Assembly (NCBI GenBank): GCA_020002185.1
Contig: CM034532.1
Span: forward strand, 32,087,577 to 32,151,576
Source of the DNA: Paraescarpia echinospica
Lineage: Eukaryota > Annelida > Polychaeta > Sabellida > Siboglinidae
Direction of reading: 5' to 3'
Length of the DNA stretch: 64,000 nt
Shown: positions 61,501-64,000 of the stretch, piece by piece
Numbering within the stretch: position 1 is the first letter of the stretch
Layout of the letters: each line of letters starts with the position of its first letter
Translations under genes and position numbers: made by a program
Notes under the pieces: generated by a model
Database searches by the model: none
What the model was told of the DNA's origin: nothing
The model's input: the letters and a program-made list of their open reading frames with translations, nothing else

Positions 61501-64000
61501 AGTCCTTGATCACTGATACTGCCTCTGTACCTAGCTGTCTTATACGTTATACTGCCTATACGTGAAACGATAGGTCTTACTGGCACGTTGTCCTTGTGGA
61601 TCTTAGGCAATACATAGAATTTTGGCACTGCTCCTGATGTAGGGTAGATCCTATGGTATAGGGCATCCAATATAGTCTTGGTCCTTTTCCACTCTTACAT
61701 GGTGTTGACTGGTTTACTTTTGTACACTCTGGTGGGATCCCTTTTCAAATTCTCATAGGTGGTGACATCTGCTAGTAGACCTGCTATCTTTGCATTGTAT
61801 TCTGCGGTCTTCATAATCACTGTTGATTCTATCGTTGTCTGCTCGTAGAATCTTGATCGTTCTGTCCCTCCTCAAGGTTTGAAGTGCTTTCCTCTCTTCC
61901 AGTGATGTATTAGATCTGTCCAGCTTGGATCTGTGTTTCATCATGGCTTTGGCTACATCACTTCTCAACCCTTCGGCCCTGTGTTCTTCGTTGACGTTCT
62001 TACATGCCAATTCTGTTGCCGTTGTACCGGTCTGGAAGGAGGTTCCGGTCTGAGAATAAGTTCCGGTTCCGTTTTGCGCATTGCACATGCTCGCGCAAGC
62101 GCAGTGCATCAAATGCGACTCGCGGTGTGCAACATGACCTCAGCTGACCGATCACCTTTGACCCTCGTGGCGACTGAGTTACATAATTAATAATTTTTCG
62201 CTTGCTGTAGCGACCGTTACTCCACTGACCTACTTGCCCCTTCGGCGCTTCATACATGCCAAATTGATAGAGACATGTGTCATTTATAAATTGTTACCTC
62301 CAGGATCCCTACCCCCAACAAATTTTTAAAAATATAAAACTATGAACCACCCCAATGGGCCTGCTAGATTACACACACACACAATTTCATCTTGATACAT
62401 GCCAAACTGACAGAGATATGTGTCATTTGTGTTTACCACAAAACCCGCTGTGCATATAAACAGCGCTGAAAACTGCAGCTCTTTGTGATGAAGTCGTAAG
62501 ATACACAAGGCTCTGAGACAACGACATCAAAATAAACACATTTTTGGCAAATAATTACAAGTTATGCTAATTACGAGGGTTTGTTATGTATACTAACAAT
62601 TACAAAAGTAACCGTATCATTAACGTAAACTATAAAATAATTGGGTCACGCATAGTTTCGACAAACACTGTGTTTAAGCTGGCCAAAAATAGGCGCTAAC
62701 CTTTGACATGTACAGTGTGTACACAAAACGGAACCGGAACTTACTTCCAGACCGTACAGCTGCTGGCCGAAAGTAGGCACTAACCTTTGACATGTACAAT
62801 TGCATGCGCAATACGCAAAACAGAACCGGAACTTACTCCCAGACCGGAACCTCCTTCCAGACCGGTACACCGTGATCAGATCGTCAACAGGGGAGGGGGG
62901 CTCTGTGGGGTAACCCCAAAATTTAACCCTTTCTTCAACAGACTTACTTTGCCCGTCTAACTGTCTATCCGCCAGATTAATGACCCACCTCTCTGTGATG
63001 TCATCCGGGTCATTGTCTTACAGACTGTCCGCAGTCTGGCCAACTTGTTTTCGTTTTCAAAATTATACACAGAAAAAACAAAAATGTTTCTTGAGAGGTA
63101 AATATACCCAACATGATTAACCAAGAAACCGGATCATCACTACATTCAAGGAATACGTTGGTGTTCTAGTTATTAAAGATATCTACAGGAACGAGCTCAG
63201 ACACTGTGTCGGTATAGTAGTTAGTTTGATTTATTGGGGAGGCTTTGATTAATGACACAAGATGTAGGCATGTAGAAGTAATAATACAATTCGGGACATG
63301 ACTGGAATAATAATGGAATCGTAGATATTAACTGCAAAAAGTAATTGATTCCTAGACTAACTGGAATAATGCTCAGGTGCCTGGATATTGTAGTCAACTG
63401 GATTGCTGTGACCGGAGTAATACAGGATCCGTCGACGTCTGAAAAATAATGAATTCTTGGACAGGAACTTTGGATTTGTGGAAAGTGTATCGACAGAGAA
63501 TATCTCAGATTTGACGAATGCCTGCGTAGGGTCAACGTGGACACTGTGAAGCAACTGAGATGTTTCATCCTGACAGTGTGGTCACTAGGGTTTGCAAGGA
63601 GTGATGTTATTTAGGATGGCTGCCGTTGCTAGATTGATTTAGTGATCCTTGAGGGTTGGCGTTTAGTGTCCATCACTGCACAGGTTACAGACAGGGCCAG
63701 AGCAGCTATCAGCTAGATGTCCAGTGGGGAATTGCCCTAAAATGTTGACCACAAATCAGGAGTACCTGTCCATTGGCTGCCTGTCGTAGATTAGCCTCGT
63801 GTTGTTGCATATCTGGTCAGCTGATAAAATCAGGGTTAAACTCAGGGATGTAGCGTGCTGATTAAATGTGACTGATCCTGCTTCGAATCCTTTCCAAGAT
63901 GACTGGGAACAAAATCGCCAGAATACGCCGTCTGTCATCTGTTTTGTATGTAGCAAGCAGTGTTGCAGAGGCTGTCCCCGTTGTCGCCACCGCCGTGGGA
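1652..64000 (+). CDS. TLN1: Talin, 5' part of gene (exons 1-15, probably 16; 3' part outside window)
   Basis: Talin links the cytoplasmic tails of beta integrins to actin and activates integrins; it acts at the inner face of the plasma membrane in focal adhesions and muscle attachments. Fifteen exons joined at GT/AG sites keep one open frame of 590 codons plus 2 bases. The order is F0 (about residues 1-85), F1 with its basic loop (86-205), F2 (206-310), F3 PTB-like domain (311-402), linker (403-490) and the first helices of rod domain R1 (491-590). Landmarks are [14 protein letters not shown] in F0, [15 protein letters not shown] in F2, [12 protein letters not shown] and [17 protein letters not shown] in F3, and EDSVSP and [12 protein letters not shown] in the linker. 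Family talins have about 2500 residues, so roughly three quarters of the protein lies downstream. Invertebrates usually have one talin, so the symbol means orthologue of vertebrate TLN1/TLN2. Identification is very secure; there is no sign of a pseudogene. Confidence 0.97.
2308..2405 (+). CDS. TLN1: Talin coding exon 2 (residues 46-78, F0)
   Basis: This exon follows acceptor CTTGCAG. Its first two bases complete a proline codon split with exon 1. It encodes [19 protein letters not shown] and LDYYLLRNG, the strongly conserved second half of F0. It ends in phase 0 at donor GGG|GTGAGT. Intron 1 (1788-2307, 520 bp) shows nothing else. Confidence 0.97.
2406..2740 (+). other. Intron 2, unique part before the 26-bp array
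   Basis: This is AT-rich intron sequence with no coding similarity or element that I recognise. It leads directly into the minisatellite. Confidence 0.5.
2741..4373. repeat. 26-bp minisatellite in talin intron 2
   Basis: About 62 imperfect head-to-tail copies of a 26-bp unit with core CATGTCCTGTACTGTGTG, alternating GCCATGTGA, ACCATGAGA and similar variants. The first 250 bp have longer, less regular units of about 27 bp (GAGCCATGTCCCTGTACTG). The array stops about 17 bp before coding exon 3. Because the unit lacks stop codons in several frames, long open frames run through it on the - strand; they are by-products of repetition and not genes. Confidence 0.97.
4391..4520 (+). CDS. TLN1: Talin coding exon 3 (residues 79-121, F0-F1)
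   Basis: Acceptor GTGTGCTGCAG is followed by [20 protein letters not shown], the F0-F1 junction and the first strands of F1, then [19 protein letters not shown]. The exon ends one base into a glycine codon (phase 1) at donor G|GTGAGT. The acceptor has a weak pyrimidine tract and is almost continuous with the upstream 26-bp array. Confidence 0.97.
4624..4652 (+). repeat. Isolated unit of the 34-bp minisatellite
   Basis: GCTCATTTCTTGCCCTGGAT and the following GCTCCATG match the unit of the large array at 6682-9051, separated from it by about 2 kb of element DNA. It looks like the left remnant of the original repeat locus. Confidence 0.75.
4854..6422. mobile_element. hAT-like non-autonomous TIR element (nested)
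   Basis: It starts CAGTGTTTCCCCTG and ends with the exact reverse complement, CAGGGGAAACACTG, a terminus typical of hAT-superfamily elements. GCGAGGTGG motifs sit about 30 bp inside both ends in inverted orientation. The 8-bp flanks do not match, so the target duplication has decayed or the ends are slightly off. No transposase frame is seen in the 1569 bp. Confidence 0.65.
5945..6012 (+). repeat. SINE/LINE-type tail module
   Basis: CCAGGGAGTAAAGTGTAAAG, then a run containing CGTTTTGAGCAGTCCTGAGG, resembles the widespread 3' tail module of animal SINEs and LINEs with an AAGCGCTTTGAGC core. A similar module occurs at 16970-17035. It lies inside the hAT-like element. Confidence 0.4.
6682..9051. 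repeat. 34-bp minisatellite in talin intron 3
   Basis: About 70 head-to-tail copies of a 34-bp unit containing TCCATGTATCTAGTTCATTT followed by CTGGYCCTGGATGG. Copies differ mostly at single sites (CCATG/CCGTG, GGCCC/GGTCC). Some variant blocks recur, such as the GGCCCTGGTTGG variant near 7967 and again near 8745, which points to duplication of multi-unit blocks. The last units (9007-9051) are more diverged. Confidence 0.97.
9243..9670 (+). repeat. Three diverged copies of a ~120-bp interspersed unit
   Basis: Units share TTTTTCACTAATTTTGCG (later AGTAACTTTTTCTCTRATTT), then ATACTGCCACTATG or GTAGTGCCACTATACAC, GAAATCTGTATTT, a G/C run CCCCAGGGGSCCCC and AAACTGGTAAATATT. The same block occurs at 53090-53365 in intron 11, so this is an interspersed repeat family with internal tandem copies. 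Confidence 0.75.
9671..10187 (+). other. Intron 3, unassigned stretch
   Basis: I see no exon, RNA gene or repeat that I can name. Confidence 0.4.
10188..10573 (-). mobile_element. tRNA-derived SINE, copy 1
   Basis: Read on the - strand, the head at 10573 begins GGGAGCGTGGCTAGTGTAGT with a polymerase III A-box-like motif, followed about 60 bp later by a B-box-like GAGTTTGAAACCC. The body contains the complement of CAGTGGTTCTTTTACGTCCC and GAGACGGGACC. A second, older copy lies at 44655-44985 in intron 9 in the same orientation, which defines the family. It is a non-coding retroposon with an unknown LINE partner. Confidence 0.75.
10574..11439 (+). other. Intron 3, mostly unassigned
   Basis: AT-rich. 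At 10890-10940 is TATAGTCCAAAAGACTGGGA with CTCTTGGCCCATT, which recurs at 54233-54272. Nothing else is recognised. Confidence 0.4.
11440..11935 (+). repeat. Old degenerate ~85-bp tandem repeat before exon 4
   Basis: Five or six strongly diverged units share the order CTGTTC.., CACCATSAGAGCTCCATGT, TTTG.., GGTAGAT, TATTGACCAT. Identity between units is low, so this is an aged array. It ends about 75 bp before the exon 4 acceptor. Confidence 0.6.
12010..12159 (+). CDS. TLN1: Talin coding exon 4 (residues 122-171, F1 loop)
   Basis: Acceptor GGTCTTGCAG. The first two bases complete the glycine begun in exon 3. It encodes [20 protein letters not shown] and a long basic stretch ending [14 protein letters not shown]. 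This is the F1 insertion loop, unstructured in vertebrate talin and able to form a helix on acidic lipid. It ends one base into the next codon (phase 1) at donor T|GTAAGT. Confidence 0.97.
12160..16964 (+). other. Intron 4, first part: no recognised feature
   Basis: This is the longest plain stretch of the 20.7-kb intron 4. Several open frames of 60-96 codons occur, such as 13636-13926 and 14808-15083, but none resembles a known protein or has matching splice sites. A C-run occurs near 15985-16013. No RNA gene is recognised. Confidence 0.45.
16965..17040 (+). repeat. SINE/LINE-type tail module, second copy
   Basis: CCAGGGAGTGACATATAAAG then ATTTTGAACAGCCGTAAGGA and CTTTATATTT parallels the module at 5945-6012. 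It lies just before a LINE 3' fragment and may be the remains of a separate short element. Confidence 0.4.
17041..17494 (+). pseudogene. LINE 3' end, reverse-transcriptase protein C-terminus relic
   Basis: A broken frame reads [12 protein letters not shown], a stop, then [20 protein letters not shown] and DRFIYLLT. This is the Cys-His tail typical of many non-LTR retrotransposon ORF2 proteins: C, H, then C with PLY, followed by a helical end. The sequence runs into AATAAAAAATA and a CTA/ACT microsatellite, which fits a LINE 3' end with a simple tail. It carries an in-frame stop and lacks all upstream domains, so it is a dead 5'-truncated copy. Confidence 0.65.
17495..17568 (+). repeat. ACT/CTA trinucleotide microsatellite
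   Basis: An uninterrupted TACTACTAC run becomes imperfect at its end (TTCTACTACTATTACTG). It lies directly after the LINE fragment's AATAAA and may have grown from the LINE tail. Confidence 0.9.
17569..18089 (+). other. Intron 4, unassigned stretch
   Basis: I see no exon or named repeat here. Confidence 0.4.
18090..18290 (+). repeat. Diverged ~59-bp tandem repeat
   Basis: Three units share GGGGTGCAAATGGAGGTTTT and a following TTTTTGTGAGCTTCAAGG-like part. The second and third copies carry small substitutions. Confidence 0.65.
18291..19417 (+). other. Intron 4, unassigned stretch
   Basis: The phrase TTCTGTGAAATGTGA occurs twice (18742 and 18888), in one orientation. No gene or element is recognised. 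Confidence 0.4.
19418..21317. repeat. 79-bp minisatellite in talin intron 4
   Basis: About 24 highly similar copies of a 79-bp unit that includes GGATGTTGATAGGTCTCAAG, TGGGTTACATGTTGGGTTAC and CCTATCCCACCTTCCAGGA. One copy near 20333 lacks 7 bp and one near 20620 lacks a G. The low divergence suggests recent expansion or homogenisation. The short open frames inside are repeat artefacts. Confidence 0.97.
21318..22089 (+). other. Intron 4, unassigned stretch
   Basis: It has a pyrimidine-rich part around 21355-21490 and otherwise no feature I can name. Confidence 0.4.
22090..22473 (+). pseudogene. LINE 3' end relic with ATT tail
   Basis: The frame 22099-22330 reads [20 protein letters not shown], then [20 protein letters not shown], and ends [14 protein letters not shown] and a stop. 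This order matches the C-terminal tail of non-LTR retrotransposon polyproteins: a small helical domain with a 'RLLNLPRHCSAS'-like motif. It is followed by AATAAAAACATT and an ATT run at 22453-22473, a typical LINE 3' tail. Only the last ~80 codons remain. The upstream reverse transcriptase is absent. Confidence 0.7.
22474..23360 (+). other. Intron 4, unassigned stretch
   Basis: AT-rich, with no named feature. Confidence 0.4.
23361..24235. repeat. 92-bp minisatellite in talin intron 4
   Basis: About 9.5 copies of a 92-bp unit with GTAGTCGGCAATCTGAGGTT, CCATTAGCTTGCAAGGTCTG and GGCTAGGGGGCTGCTATGGA. Copies 1-5 carry GTCGGCAATCTGAGG; later ones carry GTTGGCAGTCTTAGG. The array is thus split into two sub-families with a sharp change near 23820. 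Confidence 0.96.
24296..24478. mobile_element. Tigger/pogo-like short TIR element (MITE)
   Basis: Element of 183 bp. The left end is CAGTAGAACCTTGCATTACG. The right end, reverse-complemented, is CAGTGGAACCTCACTATTAA, an inverted repeat of about 25 bp with mismatches. It is flanked on both sides by TA (24294-24295 and 24479-24480), the target duplication of Tc1/mariner/pogo elements. CAGTRGAACCTC termini are typical of Tigger-type elements. It is too short to encode a transposase. Confidence 0.75.
24481..28494 (+). other. Intron 4, long unassigned stretch
   Basis: No convincing exon. Minor items are a GGT run at 27317-27334, a CA/TG-rich patch at 27120-27175, and a two-copy 26-bp duplication with ATGTCATGGTGCATGCATTG at 27753-27803. 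A 56-codon frame on the - strand (25612-25782) is open but unidentified. Confidence 0.4.
28495..28735 (+). repeat. Degenerate ~26-bp tandem repeat
   Basis: Irregular units of the form ACCATATGGATATGTGCATT plus ATCTGC, with unit length changes and substitutions. It looks like an old array of about nine units. Confidence 0.6.
29190..29555. repeat. 28-bp minisatellite
   Basis: About 12 units of AAGTAGCATTGCTGGATTGT plus TCTCTCAC. The middle copies (29370-29510) are near-identical, and the edge copies vary in sequence and length. Confidence 0.9.
29556..31992 (+). other. Intron 4, unassigned stretch
   Basis: No exon or element is recognised. A short GTGTAAAGAGCAAAATCGA duplication lies at 31827-31865. 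Confidence 0.4.
31993..32137. repeat. Inverted repeat / potential hairpin (~60-bp arms)
   Basis: The left arm (31993-32053) reads AAGTGGCCCTGAGAATGATC and GTGCCCACCAAATGGCC. The right arm (32070-32130) is its reverse complement with few changes (GGCCAATTGGTGGGCAC and GATCATTCTCAGGCCACTT), around a loop of about 15 bp. After the right arm, a partial direct copy (GGTGGGCACAGACCA and CACTGGCCC) follows to 32155. It may be a palindromic MITE; no flanking duplication is evident. Confidence 0.75.
32156..32859 (+). other. Intron 4, 3' end
   Basis: AT-rich intron end with no named feature. The last 20 bases form a GT-rich, moderately pyrimidine acceptor region ending TGTTTGCAG. Confidence 0.45.
32860..33002 (+). 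CDS. TLN1: Talin coding exon 5 (residues 172-219, F1-F2)
   Basis: Acceptor GTGTTTGCAG. The T left from exon 4 plus TG gives leucine. The text is [20 protein letters not shown], then [20 protein letters not shown] and QLNLLYVQ, one of the most conserved parts of the talin head, covering the end of F1 and the start of F2. It ends in phase 0 at donor CAG|GTGAGA. Confidence 0.98.
33107..33290 (+). repeat. 67-bp tandem repeat in intron 5
   Basis: 2.7 copies of a 67-bp unit with AGAGGGAGGTTGTCTGTTYG, TATAAACTATACAT and TTTTTGAATTGGTGAAATA. It sits in the short 686-bp intron 5. Confidence 0.85.
33689..33816 (+). CDS. TLN1: Talin coding exon 6 (residues 220-261, F2)
   Basis: Acceptor CTGCTTCAG. It encodes [20 protein letters not shown], then [20 protein letters not shown] and FL, the central helices of F2. 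The last two bases (GA) join a C from exon 7 to make aspartate. The donor is GA|GTGAGT. Reading on in frame gives an immediate stop, which confirms the exon end. Confidence 0.97.
33841..35169. repeat. 60-bp minisatellite in talin intron 6
   Basis: Twenty-two complete copies of a 60-bp unit (33841-35160) plus 9 bp, beginning 24 bp after the exon 6 donor. Core AGACAAGAATCAACAAGATT, then AAACAAATTGAAGATTGCCA. The unit length is a multiple of three and stop-free in several frames on both strands, so open frames of over 460 codons arise. They have no domain character beyond a 20-residue period and are judged artefacts. Variant units with CAATAAAATTAAACCAATTA recur at 33961, 34501, 34801 and 34981. 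Confidence 0.97.
35170..36289 (+). other. Intron 6, unassigned stretch
   Basis: No exon or element that I can name. Confidence 0.4.
36290..36773 (-). pseudogene. LINE reverse-transcriptase fragment (inverted part)
   Basis: On the - strand the frame gives [14 protein letters not shown], then [44 protein letters not shown] and [15 protein letters not shown]. These are the catalytic FADD core and thumb region of a non-LTR retrotransposon reverse transcriptase of Jockey/CR1-like type. A stop and a frame break occur. It ends exactly where the next fragment begins in the opposite orientation. Confidence 0.8.
36774..37171 (+). pseudogene. LINE 3' end fragment, sense orientation
   Basis: It reads [20 protein letters not shown], then YENIDRN, a stop, [20 protein letters not shown] and [10 protein letters not shown]. 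This is the C-terminus of the same reverse-transcriptase family as its neighbours, followed by a 3' untranslated end with CTTCCTTGTCCACCTGCCAC and GGGTGGCAATCTTG. Together with the inverted piece at 36290-36773 it looks like one insertion with a 5' inversion. Confidence 0.8.
37267..37811 (-). pseudogene. LINE 3' end fragment, antisense copy next to exon 7
   Basis: On the - strand, [20 protein letters not shown], then [20 protein letters not shown] and [19 protein letters not shown]. This is a second copy of the LINE C-terminus, 5'-truncated at HLEYCIQA and running into the same 3' end (GGCTTCCTTGTCCACCTGCC). It points towards the + copy at 36774-37171, with a spacer of about 95 bp. Its truncated end lies only some 42 bp before the exon 7 acceptor. 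Confidence 0.82.
37853..37916 (+). CDS. TLN1: Talin coding exon 7 (residues 262-283, F2)
   Basis: Acceptor CATCTGCTTTTCAG. The first C completes the aspartate codon from exon 6. It encodes [20 protein letters not shown] and A. This matches the F2 segment that carries lysines contacting acidic phospholipids in vertebrate talin; several basic residues are kept. At 64 bp it is the shortest exon. It ends in phase 0 at GCC|GTGAGT. Confidence 0.96.
37917..39329 (+). other. Intron 7, mostly unassigned
   Basis: A C-rich, CCCCTC-type pyrimidine tract occupies 38050-38170. An open frame of 136 codons (38671-39081) shows no recognisable domain and no splice support. Confidence 0.4.
39330..39535 (+). 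repeat. Degenerate ~45-bp tandem repeat
   Basis: Irregular units repeat the phrases GTCACTCATGTTCA, GTTCCATGATCCCCTGT and GTTCCACGATCCCCTGTAA with changes in length. It is an aged array with blurred edges. Confidence 0.5.
39536..39999 (+). other. Intron 7, 3' end
   Basis: No named feature. It ends in the exon 8 acceptor GCATTTGCAG. Confidence 0.4.
40000..40104 (+). CDS. TLN1: Talin coding exon 8 (residues 284-318, F2-F3)
   Basis: Acceptor GCATTTGCAG. It encodes [20 protein letters not shown], then [15 protein letters not shown], the last F2 helix and the first strand of F3, the PTB-like domain that binds the integrin beta tail. Both ends are phase 0; the donor is AAG|GTAAGC. Confidence 0.98.
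40429..40730. repeat. 20-bp minisatellite in intron 8
   Basis: About 15 copies of TTGCTACTGGTGCTCGCGGT with substitutions at GCGG/GTGG/GCAG/ACGG. All three + frames stay open across it, which gives spurious ~100-codon frames of '[11 protein letters not shown]' type. Confidence 0.96.
40850..41107 (+). pseudogene. LINE C-terminal relic, sense
   Basis: In broken frames: [35 protein letters not shown] and [15 protein letters not shown]. This is the 'GHxxRM..R..GR...RW.D..........W..A.D' tail of RTE/Jockey-like non-LTR retrotransposon proteins. A related copy on the - strand lies in intron 10 (45270-45680). Stops show it is dead. Confidence 0.7.
41146..41312. mobile_element. Short TIR element (MITE), 167 bp
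   Basis: The left end is CAGGGGCCGGTTTCATGAAA. The right end, reverse-complemented, is CAGGGGCCAGTTTCATGAAG, followed inside by a GTTCTTAA on both sides. The inverted repeat extends about 35-40 bp with gaps. GGGGCC-GTTTCAT ends are common in animal MITEs. No clear target duplication is seen. It adjoins the LINE relic at 40850-41107. Confidence 0.75.
41313..44099 (+). other. Intron 8, unassigned stretch
   Basis: Mostly AT-rich. Open frames near 43415-43740 and 43751-43993 resemble nothing I know. Confidence 0.4.
44100..44530. repeat. 22-bp minisatellite before exon 9
   Basis: About 19 units of GATGTGTTTTGACATGACTA plus GT, with variants TTTCAACATGACC and GTATGTTGACATGAC. It ends about 22 bp before the exon 9 coding start, so the branch-point region of intron 8 lies in or beside the array. 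Confidence 0.93.
44553..44642 (+). CDS. TLN1: Talin coding exon 9 (residues 319-348, F3)
   Basis: Acceptor TATCTTTTGCAG. It encodes [20 protein letters not shown] and [10 protein letters not shown]. The KMKGKNK loop is the F3 membrane-orienting basic loop, nearly identical to vertebrate talin. Both ends are phase 0; the donor is CAG|GTGAGA. Confidence 0.98.
44655..44985 (-). mobile_element. tRNA-derived SINE, copy 2
   Basis: It parallels the intron 3 copy over most of its length: TTTCCAACACTTGGCAACGT, CAGTGAGTGTGGTCGCTGCC, TCTCAGTGGTTTTTTACATC and GAGACGGAACCGACA. On the - strand the tRNA-like head (AGTGTAGCGGCTAGCACATC) and a degraded B-box (GAATTCAATACC) are visible. It fills most of the short intron 9. 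Confidence 0.7.
45181..45246 (+). CDS. TLN1: Talin coding exon 10 (residues 349-370, F3)
   Basis: Acceptor TTGTGTTTAG. It encodes [20 protein letters not shown] and TL. R360 and W361 correspond to the arginine-tryptophan pair of vertebrate F3 that grips the integrin NPxY motif, so integrin binding should be kept. Both ends are phase 0; the donor is CTG|GTGAGT. Confidence 0.96.
45270..45680 (-). pseudogene. LINE C-terminal relic, antisense
   Basis: On the - strand: [20 protein letters not shown] and, after frame breaks, [20 protein letters not shown]. These are the 'YGCETWTL' and tail motifs of non-LTR reverse transcriptases. It is related to the intron 8 fragment ([13 protein letters not shown] there), in the opposite orientation, and starts about 24 bp past the exon 10 donor. 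Confidence 0.7.
45826..46445. repeat. 32-bp minisatellite in intron 10
   Basis: About 19 copies of TTGATATTACAAGGTCTCAC plus CCCTCCTTAGTC. Two longer blocks (45890-45960 and 45993-46060) repeat the same run of variants (ATTATAAGGTCTCACCCCAC, then ACAAGGACTCACCCATC), which indicates block duplication. Confidence 0.95.
46446..47337 (+). other. Intron 10, unassigned stretch
   Basis: AT-rich, with no named feature. Confidence 0.4.
47338..47933. repeat. 59-bp near-identical minisatellite
   Basis: Ten copies of a 59-bp unit including CATGTTTGATTGGGCGTCAA and GTGTACACAGCGACTAGGTG. I see only one difference among the copies (a C for G in GTGTCTTATC near 47681). Such uniformity means very recent expansion, or homogenisation, or an assembly effect. 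Confidence 0.97.
47934..48756 (+). other. Intron 10, unassigned stretch
   Basis: At 48685-48715 the phrase GATGAAGACTGACATATTGC with CGAAATATTT resembles the ends of some Penelope-like or LINE elements, but too little is present to assign. Confidence 0.35.
48757..51863. repeat. 86-bp minisatellite, 3.1 kb, in intron 10
   Basis: About 36 copies of an 86-bp unit with TAACTTTGGTGCACTGTAAC, AGTATCTCCTCCCAAGCACC and TTCATTTGCCTTTCCTATGT followed by an AT-only part. Diagnostic variants, such as GCACTGAGGTGCATTTG near 49594, 50285 and 50457, recur with the same neighbours, which shows higher-order block copying. It is the largest array in the window. Confidence 0.97.
51864..52647 (+). other. Intron 10, 3' end
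   Basis: No exon or element recognised. A short GT run precedes the acceptor. Confidence 0.4.
52648..52749 (+). CDS. TLN1: Talin coding exon 11 (residues 371-404, F3)
   Basis: Acceptor TTTGGTTCACAG. It encodes [20 protein letters not shown], then [14 protein letters not shown]: the last strands and C-terminal helix of F3. YSVQTTEGE and LIAGYIDII are family signatures. Both ends are phase 0; the donor is AAG|GTACGT. Confidence 0.98.
53090..53365 (+). repeat. Second copy of the ~120-bp interspersed unit
   Basis: About two units with AGCAACTTTTTCTCTAATTT, ATACTGCCACTATGCA, GAAATCTGTATTTGATTGAA and CCCCCAGGGCCCC, matching 9243-9670. Just upstream (53020-53075) is TAGTCCTTTGGGCCGAAGGT. Downstream at 54233-54272 is TATAGTCCAAAGGACTTCAG with CTCTTGGCCCATT, also present near 10890-10940. 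These may be the two ends of one element about 1.25 kb long. Confidence 0.65.
53366..54349 (+). other. Intron 11, remainder
   Basis: Apart from the presumed right-end motif at 54233-54272, no feature is recognised. It ends in the acceptor GTTTGTTCCAG. Confidence 0.4.
54350..54426 (+). CDS. TLN1: Talin coding exon 12 (residues 405-429, head-rod linker)
   Basis: Acceptor TTTGTTCCAG. It encodes [20 protein letters not shown] and SVSPA plus two bases. S427-P428 in EDSVSP aligns with the vertebrate S425-P site phosphorylated by Cdk5, so this proline-directed site is conserved. It ends in phase 2 at AA|GTAAGT. Confidence 0.96.
54990..55247. repeat. 32-bp minisatellite in intron 12
   Basis: About eight copies of ATGGCAGTACAGGGTGAATA plus CAATTATAATAT. 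Two early copies have ATGGATGTACAGG instead. It ends about 58 bp before exon 13. Confidence 0.95.
55306..55486 (+). CDS. TLN1: Talin coding exon 13 (residues 430-490, linker)
   Basis: Acceptor TATCGTTTGCAG. The first G completes lysine 430. It encodes [40 protein letters not shown] and a Gln/Ser/Gly-rich stretch to HVQPV. The conserved [12 protein letters not shown] part is followed by low-complexity linker, which vertebrate calpain cleaves nearby; the exact cleavage residues cannot be read across. It ends in phase 0 at GTC|GTGAGT. Confidence 0.95.
55537..55605 (+). repeat. CA dinucleotide microsatellite
   Basis: A CACACGCACGCA lead-in runs into a pure CA tract and then CATACACATACACACAA. 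It lies 50 bp past the exon 13 donor. Confidence 0.93.
55606..57156 (+). other. Intron 13, AT-rich, unassigned
   Basis: Strongly AT-rich with no coding or repeat feature that I recognise. It ends in the acceptor TGTGTGTATAG. Confidence 0.45.
57157..57297 (+). CDS. TLN1: Talin coding exon 14 (residues 491-537, linker and R1 start)
   Basis: Acceptor GTGTGTATAG. It encodes [20 protein letters not shown], then [20 protein letters not shown] and PSLGSDP. The Q-rich amphipathic helix corresponds to the first helix of rod domain R1 (vertebrate AQQALTGTINSSMQAVQAAQ region). The donor GTCAGT is weaker than the others but keeps phase 0 and alignment with the family. Confidence 0.93.
57300..57915 (+). 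repeat. Irregular ~19-22-bp repeat after exon 14
   Basis: About 30 units of the form CCTTGTCCATTTGGTCACTT, with frequent insertions and losses (TCTTGTCCATTCGGTCA and others). It begins within a few bases of the exon 14 donor and gives several spurious open frames rich in FGHF and HLVT. Confidence 0.92.
57916..58499 (+). other. Intron 14, unassigned stretch
   Basis: AT-rich intron without a named feature. Confidence 0.4.
58500..58765 (-). pseudogene. LINE C-terminal relic (RTE/Jockey-like)
   Basis: On the - strand, spread over shifted frames: [17 protein letters not shown], then [14 protein letters not shown] and a stop. This is the 'GHVARS..L......G....GRQ+KRWEDNI.EW' tail common in animal LINE proteins. 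Several frameshifts and stops are present. Confidence 0.65.
58886..59046 (+). CDS. TLN1: Talin coding exon 15 (residues 538-590, R1)
   Basis: Acceptor TTGTTGTTGCAG. It encodes [40 protein letters not shown] and [13 protein letters not shown] plus two bases (AT). This matches the R1 helix of vertebrate talin around KAWRKNKMDE and ASVVNLTAG..TDYTAVG. It ends in phase 2 at AT|GTAAGT, so the next exon must begin with the third base of a codon. Confidence 0.96.
59250..60025 (-). pseudogene. Penelope-like element, endonuclease part
   Basis: The first part reads [20 protein letters not shown] and [20 protein letters not shown], the conserved region after the reverse-transcriptase core. After at least two frame changes comes the GIY-YIG domain: [20 protein letters not shown], then [20 protein letters not shown] and [14 protein letters not shown], with the C-terminal stop at about 59256. 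In Penelope-like elements this nuclease nicks DNA to prime reverse transcription. Breaks in frame near 59735 and 59640 make it non-functional. Confidence 0.85.
60028..61122. mobile_element. Tigger/pogo-like TIR element inside the Penelope-like element
   Basis: Element of 1095 bp. The left end is CAGTAGTCCCTGCCTTCAGC. The right end, reverse-complemented, is CAGTAGTCCCTGCCCTCAGC, a 25-bp inverted repeat with one mismatch. TA dinucleotides flank both sides (60026-60027, 61123-61124). Internal GTCCGC and GCAGGTGTCCCCT motifs repeat near the ends. No transposase frame is seen, so it is non-autonomous. The host element's coding sequence resumes on either side, so it inserted later than the host. 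Confidence 0.85.
61123..62026 (-). pseudogene. Penelope-like element, N-terminal and reverse-transcriptase part
   Basis: From high to low coordinates it shows an N-terminal region with [20 protein letters not shown], then [20 protein letters not shown] and [15 protein letters not shown]. It continues with [20 protein letters not shown] and [15 protein letters not shown], and the catalytic motif as [22 protein letters not shown] and [10 protein letters not shown] identify the Penelope group. The usual tyrosine of YVDD is histidine here. In-frame stops occur near the catalytic motif and elsewhere, so the copy is dead. Confidence 0.85.
62027..62865. mobile_element. TIR element with ~63-bp ends, TA-flanked
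   Basis: Element of 839 bp. The left end is CCGGTCTGGAAGGAGGTTCC. The right end, reverse-complemented, is identical over those 20 bases, and the inverted repeat continues to about 63 bp with around five or six mismatches (AAGTTCCGGTTCYGTTTTGC). Both sides have TA. A subterminal block (TAACCTTTGACATGTACA) is duplicated near the right end. No transposase frame. It separates the Penelope-like N-terminal region from sequence of unknown origin. Confidence 0.82.
62868..63960 (+). other. Intron 15, 3' end
   Basis: No feature recognised. It may include more 5' sequence of the Penelope-like element, but I cannot show it. It ends in a pyrimidine-rich part and AGCAAGCAG. Confidence 0.4.
63961..64000 (+). 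CDS. TLN1: Probable talin coding exon 16, start (residue 591 onward)
   Basis: A CAG acceptor at 63958-63960 would join AT from exon 15 to T, giving isoleucine, and then [13 protein letters not shown], open to the window end. The phase is correct, the composition is GC-rich like the other exons, and vertebrate talin also has an isoleucine followed by an amphipathic helix here (TTISSNLTEM). Residue identity is low, so this is a proposal. Confidence 0.45.
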